Origin: Planctomycetota bacterium
Lineage (GTDB): Bacteria; Planctomycetota; Planctomycetia; Pirellulales; Pirellulaceae
Assembly (NCBI GenBank): GCA_026692885.1
Contig: JAPLNJ010000286.1
Span: forward strand, 1-15,040
Direction of reading: 5' to 3'
DNA: 15,040 nucleotides
The stretch's first letter is position 1; each line of letters begins with the position of its first letter. Below the pieces are notes generated by a model. The model was not told where the DNA came from, made no database searches, and saw only the letters and a list, made by a program, of their open reading frames with translations. Positions 7,801-15,040 of this stretch are shown here, in pieces. The position numbers were made by a program, and so were the translations under genes.

Positions 7801-10800
7801 GAGTGGAGCCAGACCGTCAGCCCCGGTTACACGACCCGTCTGCAGGCTGCACCGAACGTCGCCGGTGACGCGTACGAACCGGACGACACAGCCGCGCTGG
7901 CCGCGATCATTGGCACGGAGGGTTTCCCTCAGACGCACAGACTGGGTGCCGTCGCAGACAACCTGATCACCGTGCGTTATCACGACCGCCAGAGTCTCGA
8001 CACGGCCAGCCTAGGCGACGGGGACATTCTGGTGACCCGTCAATGGGGGCCGCGAGACGTCTTGCCGACGACGTTGGTCGCCTATTCGGTGGTTCCGACC
8101 GCGGACGGGACGGAGGTGACTGCGACCTACCGCGTCACGGCGCCCGGCGGCGATTGGGATCCCTTGGACTTCGGGCCGTACGAGGTGTCCGTGGCCGATC
8201 ATCAGGTGCTCAATCGTCACGGTCTGGCGGTTGCCGCCGGCAGCATCGGCGAATTCTTGGTGCGGATCAACGACCCGTCCGTTTTCTACGTAGACACGTT
8301 CACGGACGGGGCGGATGCCAACGTAGGCGATGGGATCGCCGCGGATGCGAGCGGCCACGGCACGCTACGGGCAGCCATTCAAGAGGCCAATGCCGCCGCG
8401 CCGGCATCGCGCACGATCATTCTGGAAAGCGGGACCTACAAGTTGAGCCTGCCGCCCGTTCCCGATGCGAGTGTTTCGTTCCCGACGGTCGCCCGGGGAT
8501 GCACGCCAATAACATCCTTGGCCCCTTGGTCCAACGAGACAACGGGCGACTTGGATGTGCTGGGCAATATCATGATCATTGGCGACGAGGCGAGGACAAG
8601 CATAACCGACGCGGCGGGCCTGGACCGCGTGTTCAAAGTCTATCCGGGGGCATCGCTCGTGTTGCGCAGAACGGGCGTCACCGGCGGGGTGGCTCCTGCC
8701 GGGCAAGACGGTGGCGGCATTCTTACGGCGGGAACCTTGGAACTCGACACCAGCCGCGTCGCGGACAATGCGACATCTGGCGCCGGCGGGGGCATCGCGG
8801 TCTGGGGTGGTGAAACATACCTCGTGGCCAGCACAATCTGGGACAACACGGCGGCAGGCAACGGTGGTGGGGGGCTGTTCGTGTGTAATCAGGCGTCGTT
8901 GGAGGTTGACGGCAGTACCATTGCGCAGAACGTCGCGCTAAATGGTGGCGGAGGAGTCCTTTCTTACTTTGGTGGGCCGATCAAGGTAACCAACAGCACA
9001 CTTTCCGGGAATGATGCGGGAGACGCACCCGGGGGAGCCGTCGGCATGCTCCCGGGCAACAACGGCGCCAGCGAGTGGCCATCGCTGAGTGCGGACGGAC
9101 GCTTCGTCGCGTTTGCCTCCCTGGCGTCGAACTTGGTGCCCGGCGACACGAACGGGACCGTCGACGTGTTCGTCTACGACCGGCAGAGCCAAACCGTCGA
9201 ACGGGTCAGCCTGGCCGACGATGGTACCCAAGCTGACCTTTCGAGCTACTTCCCGTCGCTGAGCGCGGACGGACGCTTCGTCGCGTTTGCCTCCCTGGCG
9301 TCGAACTTGGTGCCCGGCAACACGTACAATACCTGGAACGTATTCGTCTACGACCGGCAGAACCAAACCGTCGAACAGGTTAACCTGGCCCTGGATGGCA
9401 CCCAAGGTGATGGCGAGAGCCACCTGCCGTCGCTGAGCGCGGACGGCCGCTTCGTCGTGTTTCACTCGAAAGCGTCGAACTTGGTGCCCGGTGACACGAA
9501 CGGGGCTACGGACGTATTCGTCTACGACCGGCAGAACCAAACCGTCGAACGGGTCAGCCTGGCCGAGGATGGGACGCAAGGTGATTCCGACAGCGACGAA
9601 GGTTCACTGAGCGCGGATGGCCGGTTCGTCGCGATTGCGTCTGCCGCGTCGAACTTGGTGCCCGGAGACACGAACGCAACCTACGACGTGTTTGTCTACG
9701 ACCGACAGAACCAGACCGTCGAACGGGCCAGTGTGGCCGAGGATAGCGCGCAAGGTGACGGTGCGAGCGTCGGGCCATCGCTGAGCGCGGACGGTCGCTT
9801 CGTCGCGTTTTACTCGGAAGCGTCGAACTTGGTGCCCGGCGACACGAACGGGACCTGGGACGTATTCGTCTACGACCGGCAGAATCAGACCGTGGAACGG
9901 GTCAGCGTGGCCCAGGACGGCACGCAAGGCGACGGGATGAGCGACGCACCGTCGCTAAGCGCGGACGGCCGCTTCGTTGCGTTTAGATCGAACGCATCGA
10001 ACTTGGTGCCCGACGACACGAATGCGACCGTCGACGTGTTCGTCTACGACCGACAGAACCAGACCGTCGAACGGGTCAACCTGGCCGAGGATGGCACCCA
10101 AGGTAACGGTGAGAGCCGCTGGCCGCCGTCGCTAAGCGCGGACGGCCGCTTCATCGCATTTACGTCTGCCGCGTCGAACTTGGTGCCCGGCGACACGAAC
10201 GCGACCTACGACGTGTTCGTCTTCGACCGGCTGACCCCGACCGTTCAGTTGGCAATCCCGCCCGCCGACAACCAGGCCATCTTGGAAAGCATCACGGTTT
10301 CTGATAACAGGGGGGCCAGCGCCATGTCTGGCGCCATAGTGACCCACAATTCGCTTTATGCCCGAACCACGGCCCCGTACGTCGCGAGTGTTGACTTGGC
10401 GCCCGGATCGATCTCAAGGGGCCATAATCTGATCGCCTCGGCCCCCGGAGTCCAACTCTTGCCAAGTGATTGCGTGGTTCAGAAGTCGGAGCCTTGGCTG
10501 GGCCCGCTCCAAGACAACGGGGGACCGACCTGGACGCATGCCCTGCTTTCCGGTAGCCCGGCCAAGGACGGGGGAGATCCTGACGCGTATGCGGCGACCG
10601 ATCAGCGCGGTAGCCCACGGCCGCAAGACGGCGACGGAACCCACGGGGCCCAACCGGATATCGGTGCCTTTGAAGTGTTCGACGCCGAAATCCGCGGCAC
10701 CCTCTTTCAAGATCTGGACCGCGACGGGCAACGGGGCCCGAATGAACCGGGGCTATCCAACCAAGTCGTCTATATCGATGCCAACCACAACGGCAGTTAC

Positions 10801-13800
10801 GACACGGGCGAACCCGCCGCCAGAACGAAGGTCGATGATCCGCGCACGCCCACCGTCGTCGAGCAGGGGGCGTTCTCCTTTGCGGCCTTGGATCTCGGAA
10901 CCTATTGGACAGCTCCGCGTCTGGCTGAAGGATGGTCCCCGACGTTCGCAGGCCCGGAACGAGTCAGCGTGGCCGAGGATGGCACCCAGGGTGACAACCG
11001 TAGCTACCCGCCGTCGCTGAGCGCGGACGGCCGATTCGTCGCGTTTGCATCGGACGCGTCGAACTTGGTGCCCGACGACACGAACGGGATCATGGACGTG
11101 TTCGTCTACGACCGGCAGAACCAAACCGTTGAACGGGTTAGCGTGGCCGAGGATGGCACGCAAGGTGATTCCGTTAGCGACGGAGGTTCACTGAGCGCCG
11201 ACGGCCGCTTCGTCGCGTTTCACTCGGACGCGTCGAACTTGGTGCCCGGCGACACGAACGGGGCTACGGACGTATTCGTCTACGACCGACAGAACGAGAC
11301 CGTCGAACGGGCGAGTGTGGCCAACGACGGCACGCAAGGCGACTACTACAGCCTCAACCCGTCGCTGAGCGCGGACGGCCGGTTCGTCGCCTATAATTCC
11401 ATCGCGTCGAACTTGGTGCCCGGAGACATGAATTGGACGTGGGACGTCTTTGTCTACGACCGCCAGCAGCACACCGTCCAGCGTGTGAGCGTGGCCAGCG
11501 ACGGCACGGAAGGCAATGGCTCGATCTTCTTCATCCCGTCGCTGAGCGCTGACGCCCGGTTCGTCGCGTTTATGTCCGCGGCGTCGAACTTGGTCCCCGG
11601 TGATACGAACGAGAACTGGGACGCGTTCGTCTACGACCGGCAGAACCAAACCGTCGAACGGTTCAGCGTGGCCGAGGATGGCACCCAAGGTGACAATGGG
11701 AGCGGCGAGCCGTCGCTGAGTCTGGACGGCCGCTTCGTCGCGTTTGCATCGGACGCGTCGAACTTGGTGCCCGGAGACGTGAACGGGACCCGAGACGAGT
11801 TCGTCTATGACCGGCAGCGCCAGACCGTCGAACGGGTCAGCGTAGCCGAGGATGGCACCCAAGGTGACTCCACCAGCGAGGCAGGCTCACTGAGCGCGGA
11901 CGGCCGGTTCGTCACCTTTCAATCGGACGCGTCGAACTTGGTGCCCGGCGACACGAACGGGACCATGGACGTGTTCATCTACGACCGGGAGGACCAAGTC
12001 CTTGAACGGATGAGCGTGGCCCAGAATGGCACCCAAGGTGGCTATCAAAGCGGCAGGCCGTCGATCACTGCGGACGGCCGCTTCGTCGCGTTCATATCCT
12101 CGGCGTCGAACTTGGTCCCCGGTGATACGAACGGAAACTGGGACGTATTCGTCGCCCCGAATCGACGGGCGGTCGGTGCCGAGGCTCGTAGCGTCGGCCT
12201 GTTTGCAGGCCAAGTCCTTTCGAACGTGGACTTCGGCTTGACACCAGATCCGGGCGAAATCCGCGGACGCTGCTTCCAAGATGGCATCGCCAACGGCGTC
12301 TATGATCTCGGTGAACCGGGCCAGCAGGGCTGGACGGTCTTTCTGGATGCCAATGCGAACGGGCGGCTCGATAACGGGGAACTCACGAGGCAAACAGACG
12401 CGGACGGAAACTACGCGTTCACTAACCTGCCGGCAGCGCAGGAGTATCGAGTGGCCCTGGTGCTGCAGAACGGCTATACCACCGTCCTGCCCACGGCCGA
12501 CAACCTGGGAGCATGGACGGTCTTTCTGCCTGCCGGCGGCAAAGTCACGGAGCGGGACTTCGGCGTGCGCCCGGTACAGACGACGGGCCAGTCCGAAAAC
12601 GCTGTGGTGCAGGGACGCGTGTTCGTGGATCGCAATGGCAACGGTCAACAGGATCACGGCGAACCGGGCATCGCAGGCGCCACGGTGTTCTTGGATCTGA
12701 ACGACGACGGCCTGCGACAATACACCGAACCGCAGTTACTCTCGGCCAGCGACGACCCCACCACGGCCGGAGCGGATGAAGCGGGGCAATATACGTTCGA
12801 ACACTTGGGCAATCGGCCCTACGCCGTGCGCGTGCTGGACATGCCGCAGCAGCGTCAGATAGCGCCGGTCGGCAACAGCTTCACCAAGCGGGTCTACTCG
12901 CTGGCGGTGCCGGGTAATCCCTTGGGCAGTCCGCAAGACGTGGCCGTCGCGGACTTCAACAGCGACGGCTTTCTGGATCTGGCGACGGCCATCTACGATC
13001 GCAATGCCGTGTCGTTGCTCCTGAACGATGGCCACGGGAATTTTGCCGCAACGCCAATCGGGATTTCGCTGGAGCCCCAGGGCTACGGCCCGGTGGCCGT
13101 GCTGGCCGGCGATTTCAACGGTCGCGGCGGGATCGACCTGGCGGTTGTCAACAGCTTGTCCTCCAAGGTGGCCATCCTGCTGGACTTCGACGGCACGTGG
13201 TTCGCCAGCACGCAGTATGTGACGGTCGGGACGATGCCGAACGCGGTCGCCAGCGGCGACCTGAACGGCGACGGCGATCTGGACCTGATCGTCACGAACG
13301 AAGCGGACAACAATTTGTCGGTCCTGCGGAACGATGGGCACGGCGTGTTCACCGCGGACGCGGCCCGTCTGCCGGTGGGCAACCATCCGTTTGCCGTGGT
13401 CGTGGGTGACTTCAATCAGGACCACCGGCTGGATCTGGCCGTGGCGGACTTCGGCACCAACCCGCGCGGCAGCGACCTGGGCGATGTGCGAGTCTTGCTT
13501 GCAAACAGCAACGGGTCGTTCTTGCCAGCCCGGTTGGCCTGCCAGGTCGGGTTCGGTCCGGCGGCGCTGGTGGCGGCAGACTTAAACGGCGACCAGTATC
13601 TGGATTTGGCCGTGGCGAACTTCCTGTCCGATACCGTGACGGTGTGCCAGGGCGCCGGAGACGGGACATTCCAAGCGGTGGCGACGCTGTCCGGCGGGCA
13701 GGGACCCATGGATCTGGAAGTGGCCGATCTGGAGAACGATGGCGATCTGGATCTGTTGGTGACCAACGGCAAATCGAAGACCGTGGGCATCCTACGGAAT

Positions 13801-14466
13801 CAGCTGAGTCTGGGAACGTTCAAATTCGAGCCGGCCGAGAGCTTCGGTACGGCCGATTTCCCAGGCGCGTCGCGGATCTCGGTGGCGGCAGCGGATCTGG
13901 ACCACGACGGCACGCGGGATCTGGTGATCGTCAATAGCCAGCAGAACAGCGTGACGGTGAACCTGAATGCGATCGGCGGCGGCGCCCAACGCCTGGCGTT
14001 GAATGGGGTGGACGCCGTGCAGGCCGTGAATTTCGCCTTCCAATCGGTAAACTCGCCGCCTACGTTGAATGCGATTGTCGATCCGTCCGCGATCAATGAG
14101 GATACCGACGAACAGCTCATTTCGCTGAGCGGGATCTCGGCGGGTCTCGGTGATGCTCAGCCGCTGCAGGTGACGGCCAGCAGTGATCATTCGGGCCTGA
14201 TCGCCACGGTGACCGTGGACTACACCTCGCCGGCGAATACGGGGACCGTACGTTTCACGCCGCTGCCGGATCAGTCGGGGCGAGCCGTGATCACGGTGAC
14301 CGTGACCGATGGCGGGCTGGACGGCGACCTGAGCACGACCGCCGACAACGGCACGGCTTCCCGCTCGTTCACGGTCACTGTCCAGCCGCTCAATGACCCA
14401 CCCACCTTGGACCCGCTGCCGAAGAGGTGGTCGTCTACCCCGGCAGCGGGACTGTGGCCACATTGA
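4843..14466 (+). CDS. Giant secreted mosaic protein: LEPR-XLL, subtilisin-like protease, PPC repeats, three nested seven-repeat propellers
   Basis: 3207 residues. In order: basic N-terminus with LEPR-XLL motif (31-44); prodomain (~90-182); S8 subtilase (~196-580) with D225 (VIDSG), H336 (GHGTH), oxyanion N435 (AAAGN) and S525 (NGTSMAAP), so activity is expected; three PPC repeats (607-981) and a worn fourth (to ~1036); Ig-like domain (~1037-1145); beta-helix first half (~1146-1407); PD40 array A (1410-1805); choice-of-anchor-type tail (to ~1945, [20 protein letters not shown]); SdrD_B-like domain 1 (1947-2467) split by PD40 array B (2039-2437); SdrD_B 2 (2471-2575); SdrD_B 3 (2587-3069) split by FG-GAP repeats (~2694-3044); cadherin-like domain (~3070-3185). 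The last 16 residues ([14 protein letters not shown]) are out-of-frame sequence. The Ig-like and dockerin modules after the stop are in another frame, so this is probably a C-terminally broken version of a longer gene. Export is inferred from LEPR-XLL; no ordinary signal peptide is seen. Confidence 0.9.
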   Translation: MHLRTWLRKQHQRLGRRSADKRFRARRQARLRLELLEPRLVLDGLSVGDYTTVSPAWFAQVPSLVFGPQLREVGTLSAAIGAAGGAGDTAGNVDQWIVRLTPDATAQAGSVWGVKPLLDTAQANFQVLRGLGLPGQVLVRSTAATDPTDPSNSVRAALAANPNVATFEPDAYVFAQQLPNDPDFPSLTGLHNVGQFDATPDADVDAPEAWDVNTGSTNVVVGVIDSGIDVTHPDLYLNIWINQGEIPAALKSQLTDVDADKRITFYDLNDAANAAWVRDSNGNTYIDAEDLLADPRWADGVDTDRNSFTDDFFGWNFRSAAEEPYAPNDPRDVLGHGTHVAGTIGAMGNNGRGITGINWRSSLMSLKFLDDGNQGQISSAVAAVNYATMMRTDGGENVRVLNASWGQSGSALPELRTAIDAAGAAGILFVAAAGNGNILGQGINTDREPFYPASFGGVDLQSAEPGQVGNPSYLENILAVAATGPHDEFASFSNFGVATVHLAAPGIGVLSTLPGGRYGTANGTSMAAPHVAGVAALVWAEMPDATVAEVRQAILGSVELLPELAGLTVTGGRLNAKQALSSDAFAPRATLVSAPNITTAGSPGPDVDWVKFTLTESSNVVVETDGASGDTEIWLYGPDDATRLIEYDDNDGNGSFSRIERSGVNALPPGIYYVRIGEVGSDSVIPSYTISVRATPNATADLYEVDDTPAQAVSIGTDGSPQAHNLHVGTDVDWVTFTLTESSNVVVETDGASGDTEIWLYGPDDATRLIEYDDNDGNGSFSCIEGSGVNALLPGIYYVRIGEVGSDSVIPSYTISVRATPSVSADLYEVDDTAAQAATIGTDGSPQAHTLHVGTDVDWVKFTLTESSNVVIQTDGASGDTAMWLYGPDDATRLVEFDDDDGNGLFSRIERSGSSGLNSGTYHVKIGEFWGINPIPSYTISVGATPRASGDVPAADDTAAQAMLSGADAVAQAPALEPGTPDAKNGEWSQTVSPGYTTRLQAAPNVAGDAYEPDDTAALAAIIGTEGFPQTHRLGAVADNLITVRYHDRQSLDTASLGDGDILVTRQWGPRDVLPTTLVAYSVVPTADGTEVTATYRVTAPGGDWDPLDFGPYEVSVADHQVLNRHGLAVAAGSIGEFLVRINDPSVFYVDTFTDGADANVGDGIAADASGHGTLRAAIQEANAAAPASRTIILESGTYKLSLPPVPDASVSFPTVARGCTPITSLAPWSNETTGDLDVLGNIMIIGDEARTSITDAAGLDRVFKVYPGASLVLRRTGVTGGVAPAGQDGGGILTAGTLELDTSRVADNATSGAGGGIAVWGGETYLVASTIWDNTAAGNGGGGLFVCNQASLEVDGSTIAQNVALNGGGGVLSYFGGPIKVTNSTLSGNDAGDAPGGAVGMLPGNNGASEWPSLSADGRFVAFASLASNLVPGDTNGTVDVFVYDRQSQTVERVSLADDGTQADLSSYFPSLSADGRFVAFASLASNLVPGNTYNTWNVFVYDRQNQTVEQVNLALDGTQGDGESHLPSLSADGRFVVFHSKASNLVPGDTNGATDVFVYDRQNQTVERVSLAEDGTQGDSDSDEGSLSADGRFVAIASAASNLVPGDTNATYDVFVYDRQNQTVERASVAEDSAQGDGASVGPSLSADGRFVAFYSEASNLVPGDTNGTWDVFVYDRQNQTVERVSVAQDGTQGDGMSDAPSLSADGRFVAFRSNASNLVPDDTNATVDVFVYDRQNQTVERVNLAEDGTQGNGESRWPPSLSADGRFIAFTSAASNLVPGDTNATYDVFVFDRLTPTVQLAIPPADNQAILESITVSDNRGASAMSGAIVTHNSLYARTTAPYVASVDLAPGSISRGHNLIASAPGVQLLPSDCVVQKSEPWLGPLQDNGGPTWTHALLSGSPAKDGGDPDAYAATDQRGSPRPQDGDGTHGAQPDIGAFEVFDAEIRGTLFQDLDRDGQRGPNEPGLSNQVVYIDANHNGSYDTGEPAARTKVDDPRTPTVVEQGAFSFAALDLGTYWTAPRLAEGWSPTFAGPERVSVAEDGTQGDNRSYPPSLSADGRFVAFASDASNLVPDDTNGIMDVFVYDRQNQTVERVSVAEDGTQGDSVSDGGSLSADGRFVAFHSDASNLVPGDTNGATDVFVYDRQNETVERASVANDGTQGDYYSLNPSLSADGRFVAYNSIASNLVPGDMNWTWDVFVYDRQQHTVQRVSVASDGTEGNGSIFFIPSLSADARFVAFMSAASNLVPGDTNENWDAFVYDRQNQTVERFSVAEDGTQGDNGSGEPSLSLDGRFVAFASDASNLVPGDVNGTRDEFVYDRQRQTVERVSVAEDGTQGDSTSEAGSLSADGRFVTFQSDASNLVPGDTNGTMDVFIYDREDQVLERMSVAQNGTQGGYQSGRPSITADGRFVAFISSASNLVPGDTNGNWDVFVAPNRRAVGAEARSVGLFAGQVLSNVDFGLTPDPGEIRGRCFQDGIANGVYDLGEPGQQGWTVFLDANANGRLDNGELTRQTDADGNYAFTNLPAAQEYRVALVLQNGYTTVLPTADNLGAWTVFLPAGGKVTERDFGVRPVQTTGQSENAVVQGRVFVDRNGNGQQDHGEPGIAGATVFLDLNDDGLRQYTEPQLLSASDDPTTAGADEAGQYTFEHLGNRPYAVRVLDMPQQRQIAPVGNSFTKRVYSLAVPGNPLGSPQDVAVADFNSDGFLDLATAIYDRNAVSLLLNDGHGNFAATPIGISLEPQGYGPVAVLAGDFNGRGGIDLAVVNSLSSKVAILLDFDGTWFASTQYVTVGTMPNAVASGDLNGDGDLDLIVTNEADNNLSVLRNDGHGVFTADAARLPVGNHPFAVVVGDFNQDHRLDLAVADFGTNPRGSDLGDVRVLLANSNGSFLPARLACQVGFGPAALVAADLNGDQYLDLAVANFLSDTVTVCQGAGDGTFQAVATLSGGQGPMDLEVADLENDGDLDLLVTNGKSKTVGILRNQLSLGTFKFEPAESFGTADFPGASRISVAAADLDHDGTRDLVIVNSQQNSVTVNLNAIGGGAQRLALNGVDAVQAVNFAFQSVNSPPTLNAIVDPSAINEDTDEQLISLSGISAGLGDAQPLQVTASSDHSGLIATVTVDYTSPANTGTVRFTPLPDQSGRAVITVTVTDGGLDGDLSTTADNGTASRSFTVTVQPLNDPPTLDPLPKRWSSTPAAGLWPH
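6661..7785 (+). repeat. Three 375-bp tandem PPC-domain repeats
   Basis: Units start at 6661, 7036 and 7411, each at the VDWV(K/T)[10 protein letters not shown] motif, exactly 375 bp (125 aa) apart. They encode bacterial pre-peptidase C-terminal (PPC) domains of the [16 protein letters not shown] type. Units 1 and 2 differ at only a few bases over the first ~280 bp, unit 3 more. After 7786 a worn partial fourth unit is seen ([25 protein letters not shown]). PPC domains usually follow secreted proteases and help in binding or export. Confidence 0.9.
9070..10257 (+). repeat. PD40/TolB-like array A: seven 58-aa repeats
   Basis: The PSLSADGRF motif codons recur at 9082, 9256, 9430, 9604, 9778, 9952 and 10129, giving a period of 174 bp (last step 177 through one added Pro). 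Each unit reads [45 protein letters not shown]. Seven units are the right number for a closed beta-propeller. The array starts at the SLSADG strand and ends with the TVQLAI strand. Beta-helix sequence flanks it on both sides. Confidence 0.92.
10957..12153 (+). repeat. PD40/TolB-like array B: seven 58-aa repeats
   Basis: SLSADGR-type codons recur at 11014, 11188, 11362, 11539, 11713, 11887 and 12061 (period 174 bp, one step of 177). Units match array A closely; ASNLVPGD and DVFVYDR are nearly invariant. This array starts with the ERVSV strand and ends with DVFV, so its blade register is shifted by one strand relative to array A. SdrD_B-like sequence lies on both sides. Confidence 0.92.
12922..13974 (+). 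repeat. Seven FG-GAP/VCBS repeats
   Basis: Seven units carry the calcium-binding D-x-[DN]-x-D-G-x-x-D pattern or a variant: [63 protein letters not shown]. Seven such repeats normally form one beta-propeller. Units 2, 4 and 5 have lost one of the consensus ligand or glycine positions. DNA identity between units is low, unlike the PD40 arrays, so this array is old. Confidence 0.88.
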
Positions 14467-15040
14467 GTTTCAACGGCAATGCCCAGACCGACGGATTTGC
14501 CTTGATCACGGTCACCGTAACCGACGGAGGCTTCGACAACGACTTGTCGACCACCGGGGACAACCTGTCCTACTCGCGGACGCTGGTCGTCCTTTCCGGC
14601 TCCAACGTCAATCCGCTTCCGATGGTTACCATCAACCAGGCCGGCGACCAGCCGGATCCGACGAACGTGGTGCCGGTCCGTTTCAGCGTGGTGTTCAGCG
14701 AGCCGGTCAGCGGTTTTACGGCCGAGGATGTGACGCTCGTCGGCACCGCGCCTGGCACGCTGGTGGCCGTGGTCCATGGCAGTGGTACGACGTACGAGGT
14801 GGAGGTTAGCGGGATGACCGACACGGGTACGGTGACCGTGTCGCTGGCCGCGGGCGTGGTCCAGACCGAAACCGGCAACCCGAACCAGGCATCTACCAGC
14901 ACGGACAGTCAGATTACGTATACACCGTGGCACAACGCCGCTAATCCATGCGACTTGGATGGCAACGGTCGCGTGGAAGCGTTGGATGTCTTGACCCTGA
15001 TCAACTACATCAATGCCCATCCCGGCCAAACGAATCTGCC
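14421..15040 (+). pseudogene. Out-of-frame 3' continuation of the giant gene: half cadherin-like domain, Ig-like domain, dockerin (partial at window end)
   Basis: Frame 3 is open from 14397 to the window end. From 14421 it reads [18 protein letters not shown] and then [20 protein letters not shown], the second half of a cadherin-like domain like the one just before the stop of the giant gene. Next comes a bacterial Ig-like domain (about 14610-14927, MVTINQAGDQPDPTNVVPV and FSEPVSGFTAEDVTL). Last is the first calcium loop of a type I dockerin at about 14943-15020 (CDLDGNGRVEALDVLTLINY); the second loop would lie beyond the window. There is no start codon with a ribosome binding site at the front. 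This is the natural C-terminus of the giant protein, cut off by a frame change near 14420. An assembly error could give the same picture. Confidence 0.8.

Noticed and set aside
9070..12153. Regular direct repeats that might be a CRISPR-like or satellite array
   Set aside because: Units of 174 bp stay in frame and encode a known propeller blade; there are no short repeats with unique spacers.
14410..14430. Programmed -1 ribosomal frameshift joining the two frames
   Set aside because: No slippery heptamer is present near CTGCCGAAGAGG, and the resumed domain lacks its first half, which points to a deletion rather than recoding.

Overview
The window is GC-rich and looks like a planctomycete chromosome (Pirellulales-like). 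The main pointers are the LEPR-XLL motif ([12 protein letters not shown]) near the N-terminus of a giant secreted protein, a type I dockerin at the far end, a LamG plus GH32/43-like secreted glycosidase, and intergenic DNA full of long GC-rich dyads. The assignment rests on recall of these families; no search was run.

Layout. (1) 2-721 (+): the 3' end of a Gly/Pro/Gln-rich low-complexity protein that starts upstream of the window. (2) 681-2924 (-): a secreted LamG + five-bladed-propeller glycosidase of 747 aa, overlapping gene 1 tail-to-tail by 41 bp. (3) 2925-3364: a divergent intergenic region holding a perfect 32-bp inverted repeat around a 32-nt loop. (4) 3365-3987 (+): a decayed STAND/NB-ARC-TPR-like gene whose C-terminal segment lies in another frame. 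(5) 3988-4842: about 850 bp without a gene, carrying a series of different dyad and direct repeats plus the leader of the next gene. (6) 4843-14466 (+): one 3207-aa mosaic protein. In order it has LEPR-XLL, a prodomain, a subtilisin (S8) domain with an intact Asp-His-Asn-Ser set, three 125-aa PPC repeats plus a worn fourth, an Ig-like domain, a beta-helix/choice-of-anchor region, SdrD_B-like domains, FG-GAP repeats and a cadherin-like domain. (7) 14421-15040 (+): the sequence continues in another frame with the second half of a cadherin-like domain, a bacterial Ig-like domain and a dockerin cut by the window edge. The giant gene therefore appears broken close to its natural 3' end.

The most striking structure is inside the giant gene. 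It carries three separate seven-repeat propeller arrays: two of a 58-aa PD40/TolB-like repeat (174 bp, 14 copies in total) and one FG-GAP/VCBS array. Each seems to sit inside another domain: the first splits the beta-helix, and the second and third each split an SdrD_B-like beta-sandwich just before its last strand. The near-identical PPC and PD40 copies point to recent expansion or gene conversion.

The giant protein and the glycosidase are both predicted to be exported. A joint role in using or binding extracellular polymers is possible, but nothing in the sequence links them functionally.
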